Positions 1-9,359 are shown, counted from the first letter of the stretch. The stretch is DNA of 64,000 nucleotides from Deltaproteobacteria bacterium (GCA_021780225.1 JAJXZF010000029.1:62001-126000), one strand, 5' to 3'. Notes: generated by a model not told the origin, from the letters alone. Translations and numbers: made by a program.

Positions 1-1
1 G

Positions 2-187
2 AGCGGCGATTGCGTCGAGACGGCGCCGGGAGTGTTCAGGCTTGACGCGGACGAGAAGTCCGAGGTGTACAATCCGGCGGGCGCGGCCGGCAACGTAATC
101 GTCGCGGCGGCGCGCGCCTGTCCCGCGAAGGCGATCACGGTGGTCGACGCCGAGACGGGAGCGCAGCTATTCCCGATCAAAAAATGA
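2..187 (+). CDS. Ferredoxin, C-terminal part (5' end outside window)
   Basis: The reading frame is open from base 2 to the TGA at 185-187 and gives 61 residues. It shows the C-terminal half of a small single-cluster ferredoxin: a cysteine followed by the VETAPGVFRLD stretch, then the last cluster cysteine in ARACPAKAI. Ferredoxins of this layout ([3Fe-4S] or [4Fe-4S]) commonly pass electrons to cytochrome P450s or oxygenases. The first cluster cysteines lie upstream of the window, so the cluster type cannot be decided. A P450 gene exists at 54361-55605, but it is too far away to call a partner. It ends 20 bases before the next gene on the same strand. Confidence 0.75.
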   Translation, partial: SGDCVETAPGVFRLDADEKSEVYNPAGAAGNVIVAAARACPAKAITVVDAETGAQLFPIKK

Positions 188-207
188 GCTTGCGGCGGCG
201 CTGAGGG

Positions 208-705
208 ATGCGGGTAGCGGCGAAAAAAATCCGCCGGACACGCGCGCCCGGCGCGCTTGCGATCGAGCAGACCGCCGACCGCGAATTGATTGCGCGGATG
301 CTCAATGAGGCGGCGATCGCGCCGGCGCCCGACGCGCCTGGAGCCTGCTTTGTCGTCGCGTATCTCGGCGACGAGGCGGTTGGACTGGCCGGCGTCGAGT
401 GCAAGGTCGATGTTGCGATGATGACGGCGCTGTGGGTGCGCGCACCGCTGCGCGGGCGCGGAATCGGAACGGCGCTGCTGGCGGCGGCGCGTCTTGCGGC
501 GCATACGCGGGGCGCGCGGCGGCTCTATGCGATCGCGGAGGAACTGGCGGGCGGCTGGCTCCTCCGGCGCGGATTTTCGGCGGCGCCGGCGGCAACGATC
601 ATAGCGGCGATGGCTGGCGCGGCCCGCGCCGGCGCCATGACCGGCGAAATCGTCTGGCGCGGATTCGCGCTGGATATTTCCGGCGACGGAATAATCGAAC
701 GCTAG
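208..705 (+). CDS. GNAT-family N-acetyltransferase
   Basis: A 165-residue single-domain GNAT protein. The acetyl-CoA pyrophosphate-binding signature RGRGIGTALL sits at about residues 82-91, after the central beta strands (VAYLGDEAVGLAGVE and MTALWVRAP). A C-terminal LLRRGF segment matches the usual end of the fold in this family. The length is normal for a stand-alone GNAT. The first 17 residues are basic and may not all be translated, but I see no better ATG. It lies 20 bases after the ferredoxin gene and is followed by a strong hairpin. The acceptor substrate cannot be read from the sequence. Confidence 0.75.
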   Translation: MRVAAKKIRRTRAPGALAIEQTADRELIARMLNEAAIAPAPDAPGACFVVAYLGDEAVGLAGVECKVDVAMMTALWVRAPLRGRGIGTALLAAARLAAHTRGARRLYAIAEELAGGWLLRRGFSAAPAATIIAAMAGAARAGAMTGEIVWRGFALDISGDGIIER

Positions 706-755
706 GCGTCCGCCATCGCCGGCGTTCGATGACGGCGGAGCGAAACAGCTGAATA

Positions 756-787
756 CCGGCGGCGCGATCGCGAGAGCGCGCCGCCGG
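756..787. terminator. Hairpin between convergent genes
   Basis: Bases 756-766 and 777-787 form a perfect 11-bp GC-rich stem with a 10-base loop. It sits between the stop of the acetyltransferase (705) and the stop of the minus-strand ABM gene (803), so it could end transcription from both sides. There is no long T tract on either flank, so intrinsic termination is inferred from the stem and the position. Confidence 0.45.
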
Positions 788-802
788 CATTTGCGGCGGA
801 AA

Positions 803-1102
803 TTATTTGCGGTCCAGCTCGGTCAGGAGTTCGATTTGCGGCGCGCCGTCGAGCAGGTCCTTGATCCTGCCACCCATCTCGCGCATGTGCTCGGTCTTGC
901 GATGGGCGTCGAAGGCGGCCTGGTCGGCGTAGGTTTCGTACCATACGAACTGGGTGGCGTCGTTGTTGGCGCGGTGCAGGATGTAGGCTTGGCATCCGGG
1001 TTCGGCGGCGCGCACCTTTTTGATCATATCGCGGAAGGCCGCTTCGAGCTGGCCTTCGCTTCCCGCTTTGGCTTTGATTTTGGCGATCAGCGTGACGGAC
1101 AT
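803..1102 (-). CDS. Antibiotic biosynthesis monooxygenase (ABM) domain protein
   Basis: A 99-residue protein starting MSVTLIAKIKAK. It is a one-domain dimeric alpha/beta-barrel (ABM/YgiN-like) protein: strand VTLIAKIKAKAG, helix EAAFRDMIKKVRAAEPGC, strand QAYILHRAN, the FVWYETYADQAAFDAH segment and a helix HMREMGGRIKDLL. Families with this fold include small quinol monooxygenases and heme-degrading enzymes. Longer upstream in-frame starts exist, but an AGGGAGA ribosome binding site lies just before this ATG, and the family normally begins here. The enzyme activity is not certain, because many ABM proteins have no known substrate. Confidence 0.8.
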   Translation of the reverse strand: MSVTLIAKIKAKAGSEGQLEAAFRDMIKKVRAAEPGCQAYILHRANNDATQFVWYETYADQAAFDAHRKTEHMREMGGRIKDLLDGAPQIELLTELDRK

Positions 1103-1550
1103 GGCAAATCTCCCTGTTCGATAGTTGAGTTCGCCGCGGACGCGGCGGTTTCGTTCGCAGTCATAATCGCGCGGGCGCGGCAATTCAAGCCAAACGCCCG
1201 CGCGGCCGCATGATTATACGAACGTCGAGGCGGAATTGTCGCGCGAGACGGGGGTTTTGCGCGTTTCCGTTCAGCGCGGCGGCCGCGAGCGCGAAAGTGT
1301 CCTCGGAAATGATTCCGGCGCGGCGGCCGCGAAGAATCCGCCTGAATTCGGAATCCCTGTTCATCGCGGCCGGTCCCCTTGGTTTTGCTCGCGGCTCCCA
1401 GTCCATCCGATTCCTAGCATGAAACGGCCGGCCTTGGTTAGCGGCCAAATGCCGGCCGATTGGAGAGAACCGGGGAGCCGCTCAACCGTTAACAGCGCGC
1501 GCGGCGGCTGTTAGTCTGCTCGATTAAATTGGCCAAGATGGGGAACTTCG
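1103..1550. other. Intergenic region, 448 bp
   Basis: This gap separates the divergent ABM and acyl-CoA dehydrogenase genes. I see no convincing gene. A 59-codon minus-strand frame (1185-1364) lacks a ribosome binding site. The region holds an inverted repeat at 1490-1513 next to the dehydrogenase start, listed separately. Confidence 0.5.
1490..1513. promoter_or_regulatory. Inverted repeat upstream of acyl-CoA dehydrogenase
   Basis: TAACAGC (1490-1496) and GCTGTTA (1507-1513) form perfect 7-base arms around a 10-base spacer. The repeat ends 37 bases before the acyl-CoA dehydrogenase ATG, a position suited to a repressor operator overlapping the promoter. The regulator is unknown and the operator role is inference. 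Confidence 0.4.
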
Positions 1551-2693
1551 ATGATCGGCTTCGATCTTACCGACGAACAACGCGAACTGAAGGCTCTGGC
1601 GCGGCGCTTCGCGGAGCAGGAGATGATTCCGCGCGCCCGGGAATATGACGAGAAGGAAATTTTTCCGCGCGACGTATGCGAGAAAGCGCATCGCGCCGGC
1701 CTGATGAACTTCGCCGTGCCGCGCGAGCTGGGCGGCGCCGGGATGGGCGTGCTCGACACCTGTCTAATCCAGGAGGAACTGAATTACGGATGCGCCGGGA
1801 TGTCCAACGCGATCAGCGCCAACGATCTTGGCACGCTACCGATTCTGATCGCCGGCAATCCCGCGCAGCAACGCGAATACCTGGGCATGCTCGTCGAAAA
1901 ACTTTCCTTTTGCGCCTTCGCGATTACCGAGCCGGGCGCGGGATCGGACGTGGCCTCGATGGCGGCGACGTACCGGCGCGACGGCGACAGTTTCGTCCTG
2001 AACGGGACGAAGCACTTCATCTCGAACGGCTCCGTGGCCGACTGGATCGTGACGTTCGCGACGAGCGATCGGCGGCTCAAGCATAAAGGAATATCGTGCT
2101 TCGTTTTTCCGTCGAGCCTGCCCGGCGTCACCCGCAATCGCATGCACGGCAAGCTCGGCCAGCGCGCCGCCGACACCGGAGAAATCGTTTACGACGAATT
2201 GCGCATCCCGCAGGACGCGCTGGTGGGACGCGAAGGCGAGGGCTTCAAATACGCGATGGGCACGTTCGATCGCAGCCGCCCCGAAATCGGCGCAATCGCG
2301 ATCGGAGTGTCGCAACGCGCGCTCGACGAATGCGTGAAATACTCGCGGCAACGGGTGGCTTTCGGCCAGCCGATCGCGAATTTTCAGGCGATCCAGTTCA
2401 TGATGGCCGACATGGCCGCGAATCTCGAGGCGATGCGCCTGCTCACGTACAAGGCGGCGTGGATGGTCGATCGCGGCGAGCTGCCGAACGCGGTCTCGAG
2501 CCAGGCGAAACTGTTCAGCTCCGAAGCCTGCATGCGGATAACTATCGACGCCGTGCAAATCTTCGGCGGCTACGGCTACATGAAGGAATATCCGGTTGAA
2601 AAACTGATGCGCGACGCGAAGCTGCTGCAGATCTACGAAGGAACGTCGCAAATCCAGCGGATGGTAATCGCGCGGGATCTGTTGAAAGAGTGA
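1551..2693 (+). CDS. Acyl-CoA dehydrogenase
   Basis: A 380-residue flavoenzyme of the acyl-CoA dehydrogenase superfamily, catalysing alpha,beta-desaturation of an acyl-CoA thioester with FAD and passing electrons to ETF. The order is standard: N-terminal helical domain (FDLTDEQRELKALARRF), middle beta domain with AFAITEPGAGSD and KHFISNGSVADW, then a C-terminal helical domain. The FAD/dimer segment RQRVAFGQPIANFQAIQFMM is present. The catalytic base is very probably E363 in the YEGTSQIQ motif. Length is typical. It stands alone between an operator-like inverted repeat and a convergent SDR gene. Chain-length specificity cannot be told. Confidence 0.93.
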   Translation: MIGFDLTDEQRELKALARRFAEQEMIPRAREYDEKEIFPRDVCEKAHRAGLMNFAVPRELGGAGMGVLDTCLIQEELNYGCAGMSNAISANDLGTLPILIAGNPAQQREYLGMLVEKLSFCAFAITEPGAGSDVASMAATYRRDGDSFVLNGTKHFISNGSVADWIVTFATSDRRLKHKGISCFVFPSSLPGVTRNRMHGKLGQRAADTGEIVYDELRIPQDALVGREGEGFKYAMGTFDRSRPEIGAIAIGVSQRALDECVKYSRQRVAFGQPIANFQAIQFMMADMAANLEAMRLLTYKAAWMVDRGELPNAVSSQAKLFSSEACMRITIDAVQIFGGYGYMKEYPVEKLMRDAKLLQIYEGTSQIQRMVIARDLLKE

Positions 2694-2709
2694 CGCCGCC
2701 CCGCCGCGG

Positions 2710-3486
2710 TCACGCGGGCGGGCGATAGATGCGCCGCGCGATCAAGCTGACGAGCGCGCGTGGGACGAAACGATTCGACTGCGCGGCGATGAAGTTCGCA
2801 ACACCCGCGATATGGACGGATCGGCCGCTGTCGGCGGCCGCGATTCCCTGGGCGACCACGGTTTCAGCGTCCAGATAAACGAACGACGGCATCCGTTCCG
2901 ATGTTTGGCCGGCGACCGCCTGGAATTCCGTGCGCACCGGCCCCGGGCATAGCGCCGACACTCGTACTCCGGTTCCGGCCAATTCGCCCGCCAGCGCTTC
3001 GGTGAAATTCAGCACGAAAGCTTTGGTCGCGGCGTATGTCGCCATGTACGGCACGGCCTGAAACGCGGCGGTCGATGCGACGTTGATGATCGTTCCGGCG
3101 CGCCGCTCGACCATCGCGGGCAGGAACAGGCGCGTCATCGCGGCCAGCGCGGTCACATTGAGATCGATCTCTTCGAGTTCGCGCTCGACGGGCAGCTCAT
3201 GGAATCGTCCGTTGGTGCCGAAACCGGCGTTGTTGACCAGATAATCGATATGGGTTTTGGCTTCCTGTGTGCGCCGGAAAATTTCCCGGGGCGCGTCGCG
3301 ATGCGCCAGATCGAGAGGAATCGTTTCGGTGATTTCCGCGCCGAGTTTGCGCGCGGTTTCCGCTATCGCTTTCAGCCGGTCGGCGCGCCGCGCCGTCAGC
3401 ACCAATCCATAACGGCGGCGCGCCAGCGCGTATGCGAACTGCTCGCCCAAACCGCTCGATGCTCCTGTGATCAACGCAGTAGGCAT
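2710..3486 (-). CDS. Short-chain dehydrogenase/reductase (SDR)
   Basis: A 258-residue classical SDR. The NAD(P)-binding motif TGASSGLG is at residues 7-14, NNAG at 85-88 and the catalytic YAATK at 151-155 (Tyr151, Lys155), with the preceding serine in VASTAAF. TARRADRL after the second strand suggests preference for NADP(H). This DltE/YdfG-like shape is found in many reductases of unknown substrate. It lies 69 bases downstream of the UDP-glucuronate decarboxylase gene on the same strand and could be cotranscribed with it, but a shared pathway is not shown. Confidence 0.88.
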   Translation of the reverse strand: MPTALITGASSGLGEQFAYALARRRYGLVLTARRADRLKAIAETARKLGAEITETIPLDLAHRDAPREIFRRTQEAKTHIDYLVNNAGFGTNGRFHELPVERELEEIDLNVTALAAMTRLFLPAMVERRAGTIINVASTAAFQAVPYMATYAATKAFVLNFTEALAGELAGTGVRVSALCPGPVRTEFQAVAGQTSERMPSFVYLDAETVVAQGIAAADSGRSVHIAGVANFIAAQSNRFVPRALVSLIARRIYRPPA

Positions 3487-3555
3487 GTTGGTTTGGCTCC
3501 CCTTTTTCTCCGCCAGCCGATTGAAACTGCCGGTTTGGATGCGCCGAGCGGCCGT

Positions 3556-4500
3556 TCAGCGGCCGGCGAGGCCCAGCTCGCGCCGGAAATGGTCCATCGT
3601 GATTTTGAGTCCTTCGCGAAGCTTGGTCCGCGGCTCCCATCCGAGGACCCGCCGCGCCAGCGCGATATCGGGACGGCGACGAATTGGATCGTCGGGACGC
3701 GGGGGGAGAAACTCGATATCCGCGGCGGCGCCGGCGAATTCCATGGCAAGTTTCGCCAGGTCGAGTATCGTGAACTCGTCCGGATTGCCGATATTCACGG
3801 GTCCCGTGAAACCCTCCTCGCTGTCCATCATGCGCATGATCGCATCGATGATGTCTGAGACGAACGCGAAGGAGCGCGTCTGCTGGCCGTCGCCGTAAAT
3901 CGGAAGCTTTTCGCCCTTCAGCGCGGCGACGCAAAAGTTCGAGACGACCCGGCCGTCGCTAATCGCCATCCTCGGACCGTAGGTATTGAAAATCCGGACG
4001 ATCTTGACGTCGACGTTGTTCTGACGGTGATAGTCCATCATCAGGCATTCCGCCACGCGCTTGCCCTCGTCGTAGCATGATCGCACGCCGATCGGATTGA
4101 CGTGGCCCCAGTAGCTTTCGGTCTGCGGATGCTGCTCGGGATCGCCGTACACTTCGCTGGTCGAGGTCAGCAGGATACGCGCGTGGACCCGCTTGGCGAG
4201 ACCAAGCATGTTGATGGAGCCCATCACGCTGGTCTTTATGGTTTTGACCGGATTGTACTGGTAATGCACCGGCGACGCCGGGCACGCCAGATGGTAGATG
4301 CGATCGACTTCGAGCAGGATCGGCTCGACGATATCGTGGCGGACGATCTCGAAATTCGAATTGCCGATCAGATGGCGGACGTTGGCGCGCCTGCCGCTGA
4401 AAAAATTGTCGAGGCAGATGACTTCGTGACCGTCGTTGAGCAGACGCTCGCAGAGATGCGAGCCGAGAAATCCCGCGCCGCCGGTGACCAACGTTCGCAC
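3556..4500 (-). CDS. UDP-glucuronate decarboxylase (UDP-xylose synthase type)
   Basis: A 314-residue extended SDR. It oxidises and decarboxylates UDP-glucuronate with bound NAD to give UDP-xylose or the 4-keto-pentose. The Rossmann motif TGGAGFLGS is near residues 6-14. The family-specific segments [22 protein letters not shown] and YDEGKR (Tyr143, Lys147) are all present, as is [10 protein letters not shown]. Length agrees with bacterial UXS. A DegT aminotransferase lies 88 bases upstream on the same strand, so the pair may make a 4-amino-pentose nucleotide of the kind used in lipid A or polysaccharide decoration. That link is inference. Confidence 0.92.
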   Translation of the reverse strand: MRTLVTGGAGFLGSHLCERLLNDGHEVICLDNFFSGRRANVRHLIGNSNFEIVRHDIVEPILLEVDRIYHLACPASPVHYQYNPVKTIKTSVMGSINMLGLAKRVHARILLTSTSEVYGDPEQHPQTESYWGHVNPIGVRSCYDEGKRVAECLMMDYHRQNNVDVKIVRIFNTYGPRMAISDGRVVSNFCVAALKGEKLPIYGDGQQTRSFAFVSDIIDAIMRMMDSEEGFTGPVNIGNPDEFTILDLAKLAMEFAGAAADIEFLPPRPDDPIRRRPDIALARRVLGWEPRTKLREGLKITMDHFRRELGLAGR

Positions 4501-4588
4501 GTTACGTGTCCTTTCGCGCGATTCTAGGCGATCTCGTTTTGGCGCGGAAGGCGGCTCCGCGAAATCATGATGCGAGCCGCGTCACGCG

Positions 4589-5770
4589 TCAGCGCCGGTT
4601 TTCACGCGCGATGTCGCGCACCGTTTCGATCACGTACGCGACATCCTCGTCGCTCATCGCCGGAAAGATCGGCAGCGACAGGCATCGGCTGTACACGTCT
4701 TCCGCGACCGGGAATTGTCCCGCTCGATAGCCGTAGCGCTGTTGATAGTAATGCATCGTATTTAACGGGATGCAGTGAACCGAGACGCCGACGCCCCGTT
4801 CGCGCAGCGCTTCGATGAAGCGGCTGCGGTCGATTTTGAGCGCCTCGGGCCGCAGGCGCATCACGTAAAGATGCCACGCATGCTCGACGCCCGGTTCCAC
4901 GACGGGAATCTGCAGGCCCGGATCGTCGCTGAACGCCGCGTTGTATCGTGCGGCGATCGCCTGCCGGCGGCGGGTAAGCTCATCGACGCGGCGCAACTGG
5001 GCGAGACCGATGGCGGAATGAACGTCGGAGAGATTGTATTTGAAACCGACGTCGTGAATCTCGTAAAACCACGATCCGCTGGAGTCGTAGCGTTTCCACG
5101 CGTCGCGATCCATCCCGTGCAGGCTGGCTACGGCGATCCTGGCCGCGAGCTCGTCGTCTTCGGTCGTGATCATTCCGCCTTCGGCGCTGGTGATGTTCTT
5201 GGTCGCATAGAAGCTGAAGCAACTCAGATCGCCGATCGTGCCGACCCGCGTCATGCCCCGTCCGTCGAGCATCCGGGCCGAGCCGACGGCGTGCGCGGCG
5301 TCTTCGATGACGCGCAGGCGGCGACGGCGCGCGATTGCGAGAATCCGGTCCATGTCGCAGGCCTGTCCCGCGAAATGCACCGGCATGATGGCGCGCACGT
5401 TGTCCGCGCCCGCGCCGTTCAACGCCTGTTCGATTTTTTCCGGATCGATATTGAAAGTGTCGGGTTCGATATCGACAAAGACCGGCCGCGCGCCGAGATA
5501 GCCCATCACTTCGGCGGTTGCCGTGAAGGTGAATGGGGTCGTGATTACGGCGTCGCCCGGGGCGATCCCGATCGCGAAAAGCGCGAGGTGCAATGCGCCC
5601 GTGCAATGCGCGACGGCAAGCGCGTTGCGCGCGCCGACGTACTGCGCGAAGTCGCGCTCGAACTGCTTGGTGCGCGGTCCGGTGGTAATCCATCCGGAGC
5701 GCAGCGCCGCGATTACTTCGCGCTCTTCGTCAGGGCCGATCGCGGGGCGGTGAAAGGGAACTTGCCGCAT
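4589..5770 (-). CDS. DegT/DnrJ/EryC1/StrS sugar aminotransferase
   Basis: A 393-residue PLP enzyme that transfers an amino group to a keto sugar nucleotide. The PLP lysine is very probably K191 in FSFYATKNITSAEGG. The EDAAHAVGS segment (about 156-164) holds the cofactor aspartate, and GALHLAL (58-64) is the phosphate-binding region. Length and order fit the family, including ArnB-like enzymes. The neighbouring UDP-glucuronate decarboxylase would supply a UDP-4-keto-pentose, so an ArnB-like reaction is a reasonable guess. No ArnA formyltransferase, ArnC or ArnT is in the window, so the exact product is open. Confidence 0.88.
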   Translation of the reverse strand: MRQVPFHRPAIGPDEEREVIAALRSGWITTGPRTKQFERDFAQYVGARNALAVAHCTGALHLALFAIGIAPGDAVITTPFTFTATAEVMGYLGARPVFVDIEPDTFNIDPEKIEQALNGAGADNVRAIMPVHFAGQACDMDRILAIARRRRLRVIEDAAHAVGSARMLDGRGMTRVGTIGDLSCFSFYATKNITSAEGGMITTEDDELAARIAVASLHGMDRDAWKRYDSSGSWFYEIHDVGFKYNLSDVHSAIGLAQLRRVDELTRRRQAIAARYNAAFSDDPGLQIPVVEPGVEHAWHLYVMRLRPEALKIDRSRFIEALRERGVGVSVHCIPLNTMHYYQQRYGYRAGQFPVAEDVYSRCLSLPIFPAMSDEDVAYVIETVRDIARENRR

Positions 5771-5890
5771 AACCTCAATCCAAACGGGCCGGAATCAGCC
5801 GGGTTGAGAGTCCGCCGCGATCGTCGCCTGGGGATGGCCGAATAGCGGTGGGAACCGTTCGAATGCCGGCGCATCTGCGCATTGGAGCGG

Positions 5891-7081
5891 TCATGGAGCG
5901 CTCGAGCGCGTCCACGCGCCGCCATCGGTATCAGCTGGATCGGGCGCGTATCCCGCGCCTGCGCTGGCTGATTCGCTTCCGGTTTTCGACACGGCCGGCG
6001 GAACGGCGGCAGGTGCGCTGGCGGATTCTCCGCCGGTCGCCACGGGCGGCGCGCTGATCGCGGACGGCGACGGCTCGGAACCCAAACCGACGTAGGTCGG
6101 GATGCCGGTCTTCGCCTCAACGACCTTTTCCAGCTTGTCCATATCGATATCGGCGGTCAGGCCGCGGGCGCGCGCGAGTTGCTGGGCGTAACTCCACAGC
6201 GCCGGATATTTTCCGTAAAGATCTTCGTGCACCTCGGCATAAATGGCCCCGCCGCGCCATCCGAATTTTACCGGCTCATAGACAAATTGGCCGGGCGTGC
6301 CGACCGGCACTTTGTGAAACAGCCGGTCGATATCTTCGGGGTACAAACGAACGCATCCGTGGCTGACTGTCATTCCGACGCCCCATGGCACATTCGTGCC
6401 GTGCAAGCCGTACTCCGGGATGCTGAGGTCGAGTTTGAAATGACCGAGCGGATTGTCGGGATCGCCGCCCGGGATCATATGGTCGGCCTCGCCGTCGCGC
6501 TCAAGGTGCTCTTCGTAGATATCTTCCGGAAGCACCCATGCCGGATCTTTGACTTTCGCCGTGACGGTCCATTTTCCGATCGGCGTTTTCCAATCGTAGC
6601 GGCCGAGTCCGACCGGAAACGTATAGACAACGCGCGCGCTGCGAAACGATGCGGGGACGATTTCGGTCTTTCCGTGATGACGGCGGTAAACTGACGACGG
6701 ATAGTAATAATACAGCCGCATCTCAGGAATATTGAGGACAATTCCATTGTACGCCGCGACGGGCAGAATATGCTCGGTCGGCAAAATTACCGTCGCGCCA
6801 GGCGGCGGCAGCCACCAATCCATATGATGATTGGCGTCCGAGATTTCCTTGGCGCTCAATCCAAACCAACGGCCGACGTCGAGCAGCGTATCGCCCGGTT
6901 GGATTTTGTAAGTCGTAAGCGTGCCGATGATATCGTCGCGCCCCCCGGGTAGCGGATAGGCGTAAAGCGGCCGGTTGGCGAAGTCGGTATCTTTCCAGTT
7001 GTGGGCTGAAACCGGAACCGCATAAACCGTTGCCACCACCACGATCAACGCCGCCAGCCAGACGAACGGTTTTTTGACCAT
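5891..7081 (-). CDS. Exported LysM and L,D-transpeptidase (YkuD) protein
   Basis: A 396-residue cell-wall enzyme. The chosen start (MVKKPFVWL) gives a clean signal peptide with a hydrophobic core at residues 5-24 and an AHA-like cleavage region; the longer frame to 7177 would bury it. A LysM module for peptidoglycan binding spans about 57-100 (YKIQPGDTLLDVG to ATVILP). The YkuD catalytic domain follows, with H227 in GLHGT and the SHGCVRL motif (H241, C243). It would form 3-3 crosslinks or attach proteins to peptidoglycan in the periplasm. The last 55 residues are Ala/Ser/Pro-rich and probably disordered. It lies downstream of the helicase gene on the same strand. Confidence 0.92.
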   Translation of the reverse strand: MVKKPFVWLAALIVVVATVYAVPVSAHNWKDTDFANRPLYAYPLPGGRDDIIGTLTTYKIQPGDTLLDVGRWFGLSAKEISDANHHMDWWLPPPGATVILPTEHILPVAAYNGIVLNIPEMRLYYYYPSSVYRRHHGKTEIVPASFRSARVVYTFPVGLGRYDWKTPIGKWTVTAKVKDPAWVLPEDIYEEHLERDGEADHMIPGGDPDNPLGHFKLDLSIPEYGLHGTNVPWGVGMTVSHGCVRLYPEDIDRLFHKVPVGTPGQFVYEPVKFGWRGGAIYAEVHEDLYGKYPALWSYAQQLARARGLTADIDMDKLEKVVEAKTGIPTYVGLGSEPSPSAISAPPVATGGESASAPAAVPPAVSKTGSESASAGAGYAPDPADTDGGAWTRSSAP

Positions 7082-7166
7082 GAATTTCACGCTGAACTTG
7101 TTGCGCGCACAGGCGCGGCCCCGCGGTGGAACGTCCGCCGCTGCGGAAATTCTAAGGGATGCGCGG

Positions 7167-9359
7167 TTAGTCGGCAACGGGCCGCAAATTCGCGAATTTC
7201 AACACCAGCAGCTTTAATCCGACCCGGTCGAAATTGACCCAGACTTTGGCCCCGTCGCCGCGTCCTTCACGCCGGCGGATAACGCCCCGCCCGAAGGTCT
7301 GATGCTGCACGCGGGCGCCGACCGCGATTTGATCCCCGGCCGCGCCGTCGTCGTTCGCGATCTGAGTGTCGGTGTAGTCGACATACGGCTCGCGCGTGGG
7401 CATCCGCAGCACCGGCTGCGCTCCGTTCTCGGGCGCGATTCGCCGCAACAGGCCGGAATCGATTTCGGCCAGGAAGCGCGACGGCCGCGCCTCCTGCCGG
7501 TTGCCGTACAATTCGCGCGAAAGCGTATTGCTCAAATAGAGCAGGCGTTGCGCGCGCGTCATGCCGACGTAGCAAAGCCGCCGTTCCTCTTCGATTTCGC
7601 GTTCGGTTTCCTGGGAACGCATGTGCGGAAACAACCCTTCTTCCATTCCCGCGATGAAGACGACCGGATACTCAAGGCCTTTGGACGTATGCAGCGTCAT
7701 CAGAGCGGCGCGTCCGCCCGCGCCTTGAATCTGATCGGAATCGTTCACGAGCGCGATTCGTTCGAGGAATTCGCCGAGTCCGCCCGGTCCGCGCTCGGCG
7801 TCGAAAGCGCCGGCCGCCGAGAGCAGTTCCGCCACGTTCTGCCGTCGCGAAGCGCCGTCGATCATGCCGTCAAGGTGCGCGGCGAAGCCGCTGCGCTCAA
7901 TCACCCGCTCCAGCAGCGTGCGAACGCCGCTGGCCGCGGCGTTGCCGCTTAATTCGCGCATCCACGAGTAAAGCTCGCCGGCGGCTTTCGCGATGCGCAG
8001 CGCGACGTTGGACTGGCTCTCGAGCCGGCCGAGCGCTTCAAACGCCGGAATCGATTCGCGCGCCGCGATCGCATTGATCGCGTCGATCGATTTCGCGCCG
8101 ATGCCGCGCGTCGGCGCGCCAACCATCCGTTCCAGGCTGATCGCGTCCGCCGGATTGAGGATTACGCGCAGGTAAGACAGCAAATCCTTGATTTCCCGAT
8201 GGTCGTAAAAACGCAGGCCGCCAACGATGTAGTAGGGAATCCGGCGGCGCACCAGCGCCTCTTCGACAACTCGCGATTGCGCGTTCACTCGGTAGAAAAC
8301 CACGATTTCGGACGGCCGCGCCGCGCCCGCGCCGGTGAGCCGCGCAATCTCGCGCGCGATGAAGTCCGCCTCGTCGCGCTCGGTCAGGCCGGTGTAATAG
8401 GTCACCGGTTCGCCGGCGGCGTTTTCGGTCCAGAGACGCTTGGCCTTGCGCTCGCGATTGTTCTGAATCACCGTGTCGGCCGCGGCGAGAATCGTTTTGG
8501 TCGAGCGGTAATTCTGTTCCAGCTTGAAGATTTGCGCGTTCGGATAGTCGCGCTCGAAATCCAGGATGTTGCGGATGTCCGCGCCGCGCCATCGGTAGAT
8601 CGATTGGTCTTCGTCGCCGACCACGCACAGATTTCCGGTCGCGGCGGCCAACAATCCGACCAGCAGATATTGGACGCGGTTGGTGTCCTGATATTCGTCA
8701 ACCAGCAGCTGCTCGGCCCGGCCGCGCCATCGTTCGAGCGCGGCGGGATTGTCGCGCAGCACCTGATACGCGCGCAGCAGCAGGCCGCCGAAATCGATCG
8801 CGTTCATCGCGGCGAGCCGCTCTTCGTAAAGGGCGTAAACCTGGGCGATTGTGCGCTCGCGGCCGTCGGCCGCATTCTCGGCCATCTCGGCCGGCGCGAT
8901 CGCCTCGTTTTTCGCCTGATCGATGCGCGCGCGCATCAACTCGGGCGGCGGCGAATCGGCAAGCTGGGCCTCCTCTAGCACGCGCCGGATCGCCGCCATC
9001 GTGTCGCCGTCGTCGAGGATCGTGAAATTGCGGTCGAAGCCCTTGCCGAGCGAATCCGCCTCGCTGCGCAGGATGCGGGCGCACGCGGAATGGAACGTGC
9101 TCACGAACGGCATTCGCGATCCCGCTCCAGTCAGCGCCGCGACCCGCTCGCGCATCTCGCCGGCGGCCTTGTTGGTGAAGGTGACCGCCATGATACGGTC
9201 GGGCGCGATCCCGCGCTCCGCGATCAAATGCGCGATCCGGCAGGTCAGGACGCGGGTCTTGCCGGAGCCTGCGCCCGCGAGAATCAGAATCGGACCATCC
9301 GGCGCCAGCACCGCGCCGCGCTGGACGGAATTAAGGTTGTCGAGCTTCAAGACTGACAT
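7167..9359 (-). CDS. uvrD: ATP-dependent DNA helicase UvrD/PcrA
   Basis: A 730-residue superfamily 1A 3'-5' helicase for nucleotide excision repair, mismatch repair and replication restart. Walker A is AGAGSGKT (28-35). Later motifs in order are VTFTNKAAGEM, VDEYQDTN (Walker B), VGDEDQSIYRWRGA, LEQNYRST, LMTLHTSKGLEYPVVF and EERRLCYVGMTRAQ. The C-terminal region ends in the VGARVQHQTFGRGVI module typical of PcrA/UvrD. Length is usual. Start is ATG at 9357-9359. It is divergent from rlmE. Confidence 0.95.
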   Translation of the reverse strand: MSVLKLDNLNSVQRGAVLAPDGPILILAGAGSGKTRVLTCRIAHLIAERGIAPDRIMAVTFTNKAAGEMRERVAALTGAGSRMPFVSTFHSACARILRSEADSLGKGFDRNFTILDDGDTMAAIRRVLEEAQLADSPPPELMRARIDQAKNEAIAPAEMAENAADGRERTIAQVYALYEERLAAMNAIDFGGLLLRAYQVLRDNPAALERWRGRAEQLLVDEYQDTNRVQYLLVGLLAAATGNLCVVGDEDQSIYRWRGADIRNILDFERDYPNAQIFKLEQNYRSTKTILAAADTVIQNNRERKAKRLWTENAAGEPVTYYTGLTERDEADFIAREIARLTGAGAARPSEIVVFYRVNAQSRVVEEALVRRRIPYYIVGGLRFYDHREIKDLLSYLRVILNPADAISLERMVGAPTRGIGAKSIDAINAIAARESIPAFEALGRLESQSNVALRIAKAAGELYSWMRELSGNAAASGVRTLLERVIERSGFAAHLDGMIDGASRRQNVAELLSAAGAFDAERGPGGLGEFLERIALVNDSDQIQGAGGRAALMTLHTSKGLEYPVVFIAGMEEGLFPHMRSQETEREIEEERRLCYVGMTRAQRLLYLSNTLSRELYGNRQEARPSRFLAEIDSGLLRRIAPENGAQPVLRMPTREPYVDYTDTQIANDDGAAGDQIAVGARVQHQTFGRGVIRRREGRGDGAKVWVNFDRVGLKLLVLKFANLRPVAD

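Noticed and set aside
1185-1364. 59-codon minus-strand frame starting MNRDSEFRRILRGRR in the gap before the acyl-CoA dehydrogenase
   Set aside because: No ribosome binding site, unrecognised product and a basic low-complexity tail. It may be real, but support is too weak.
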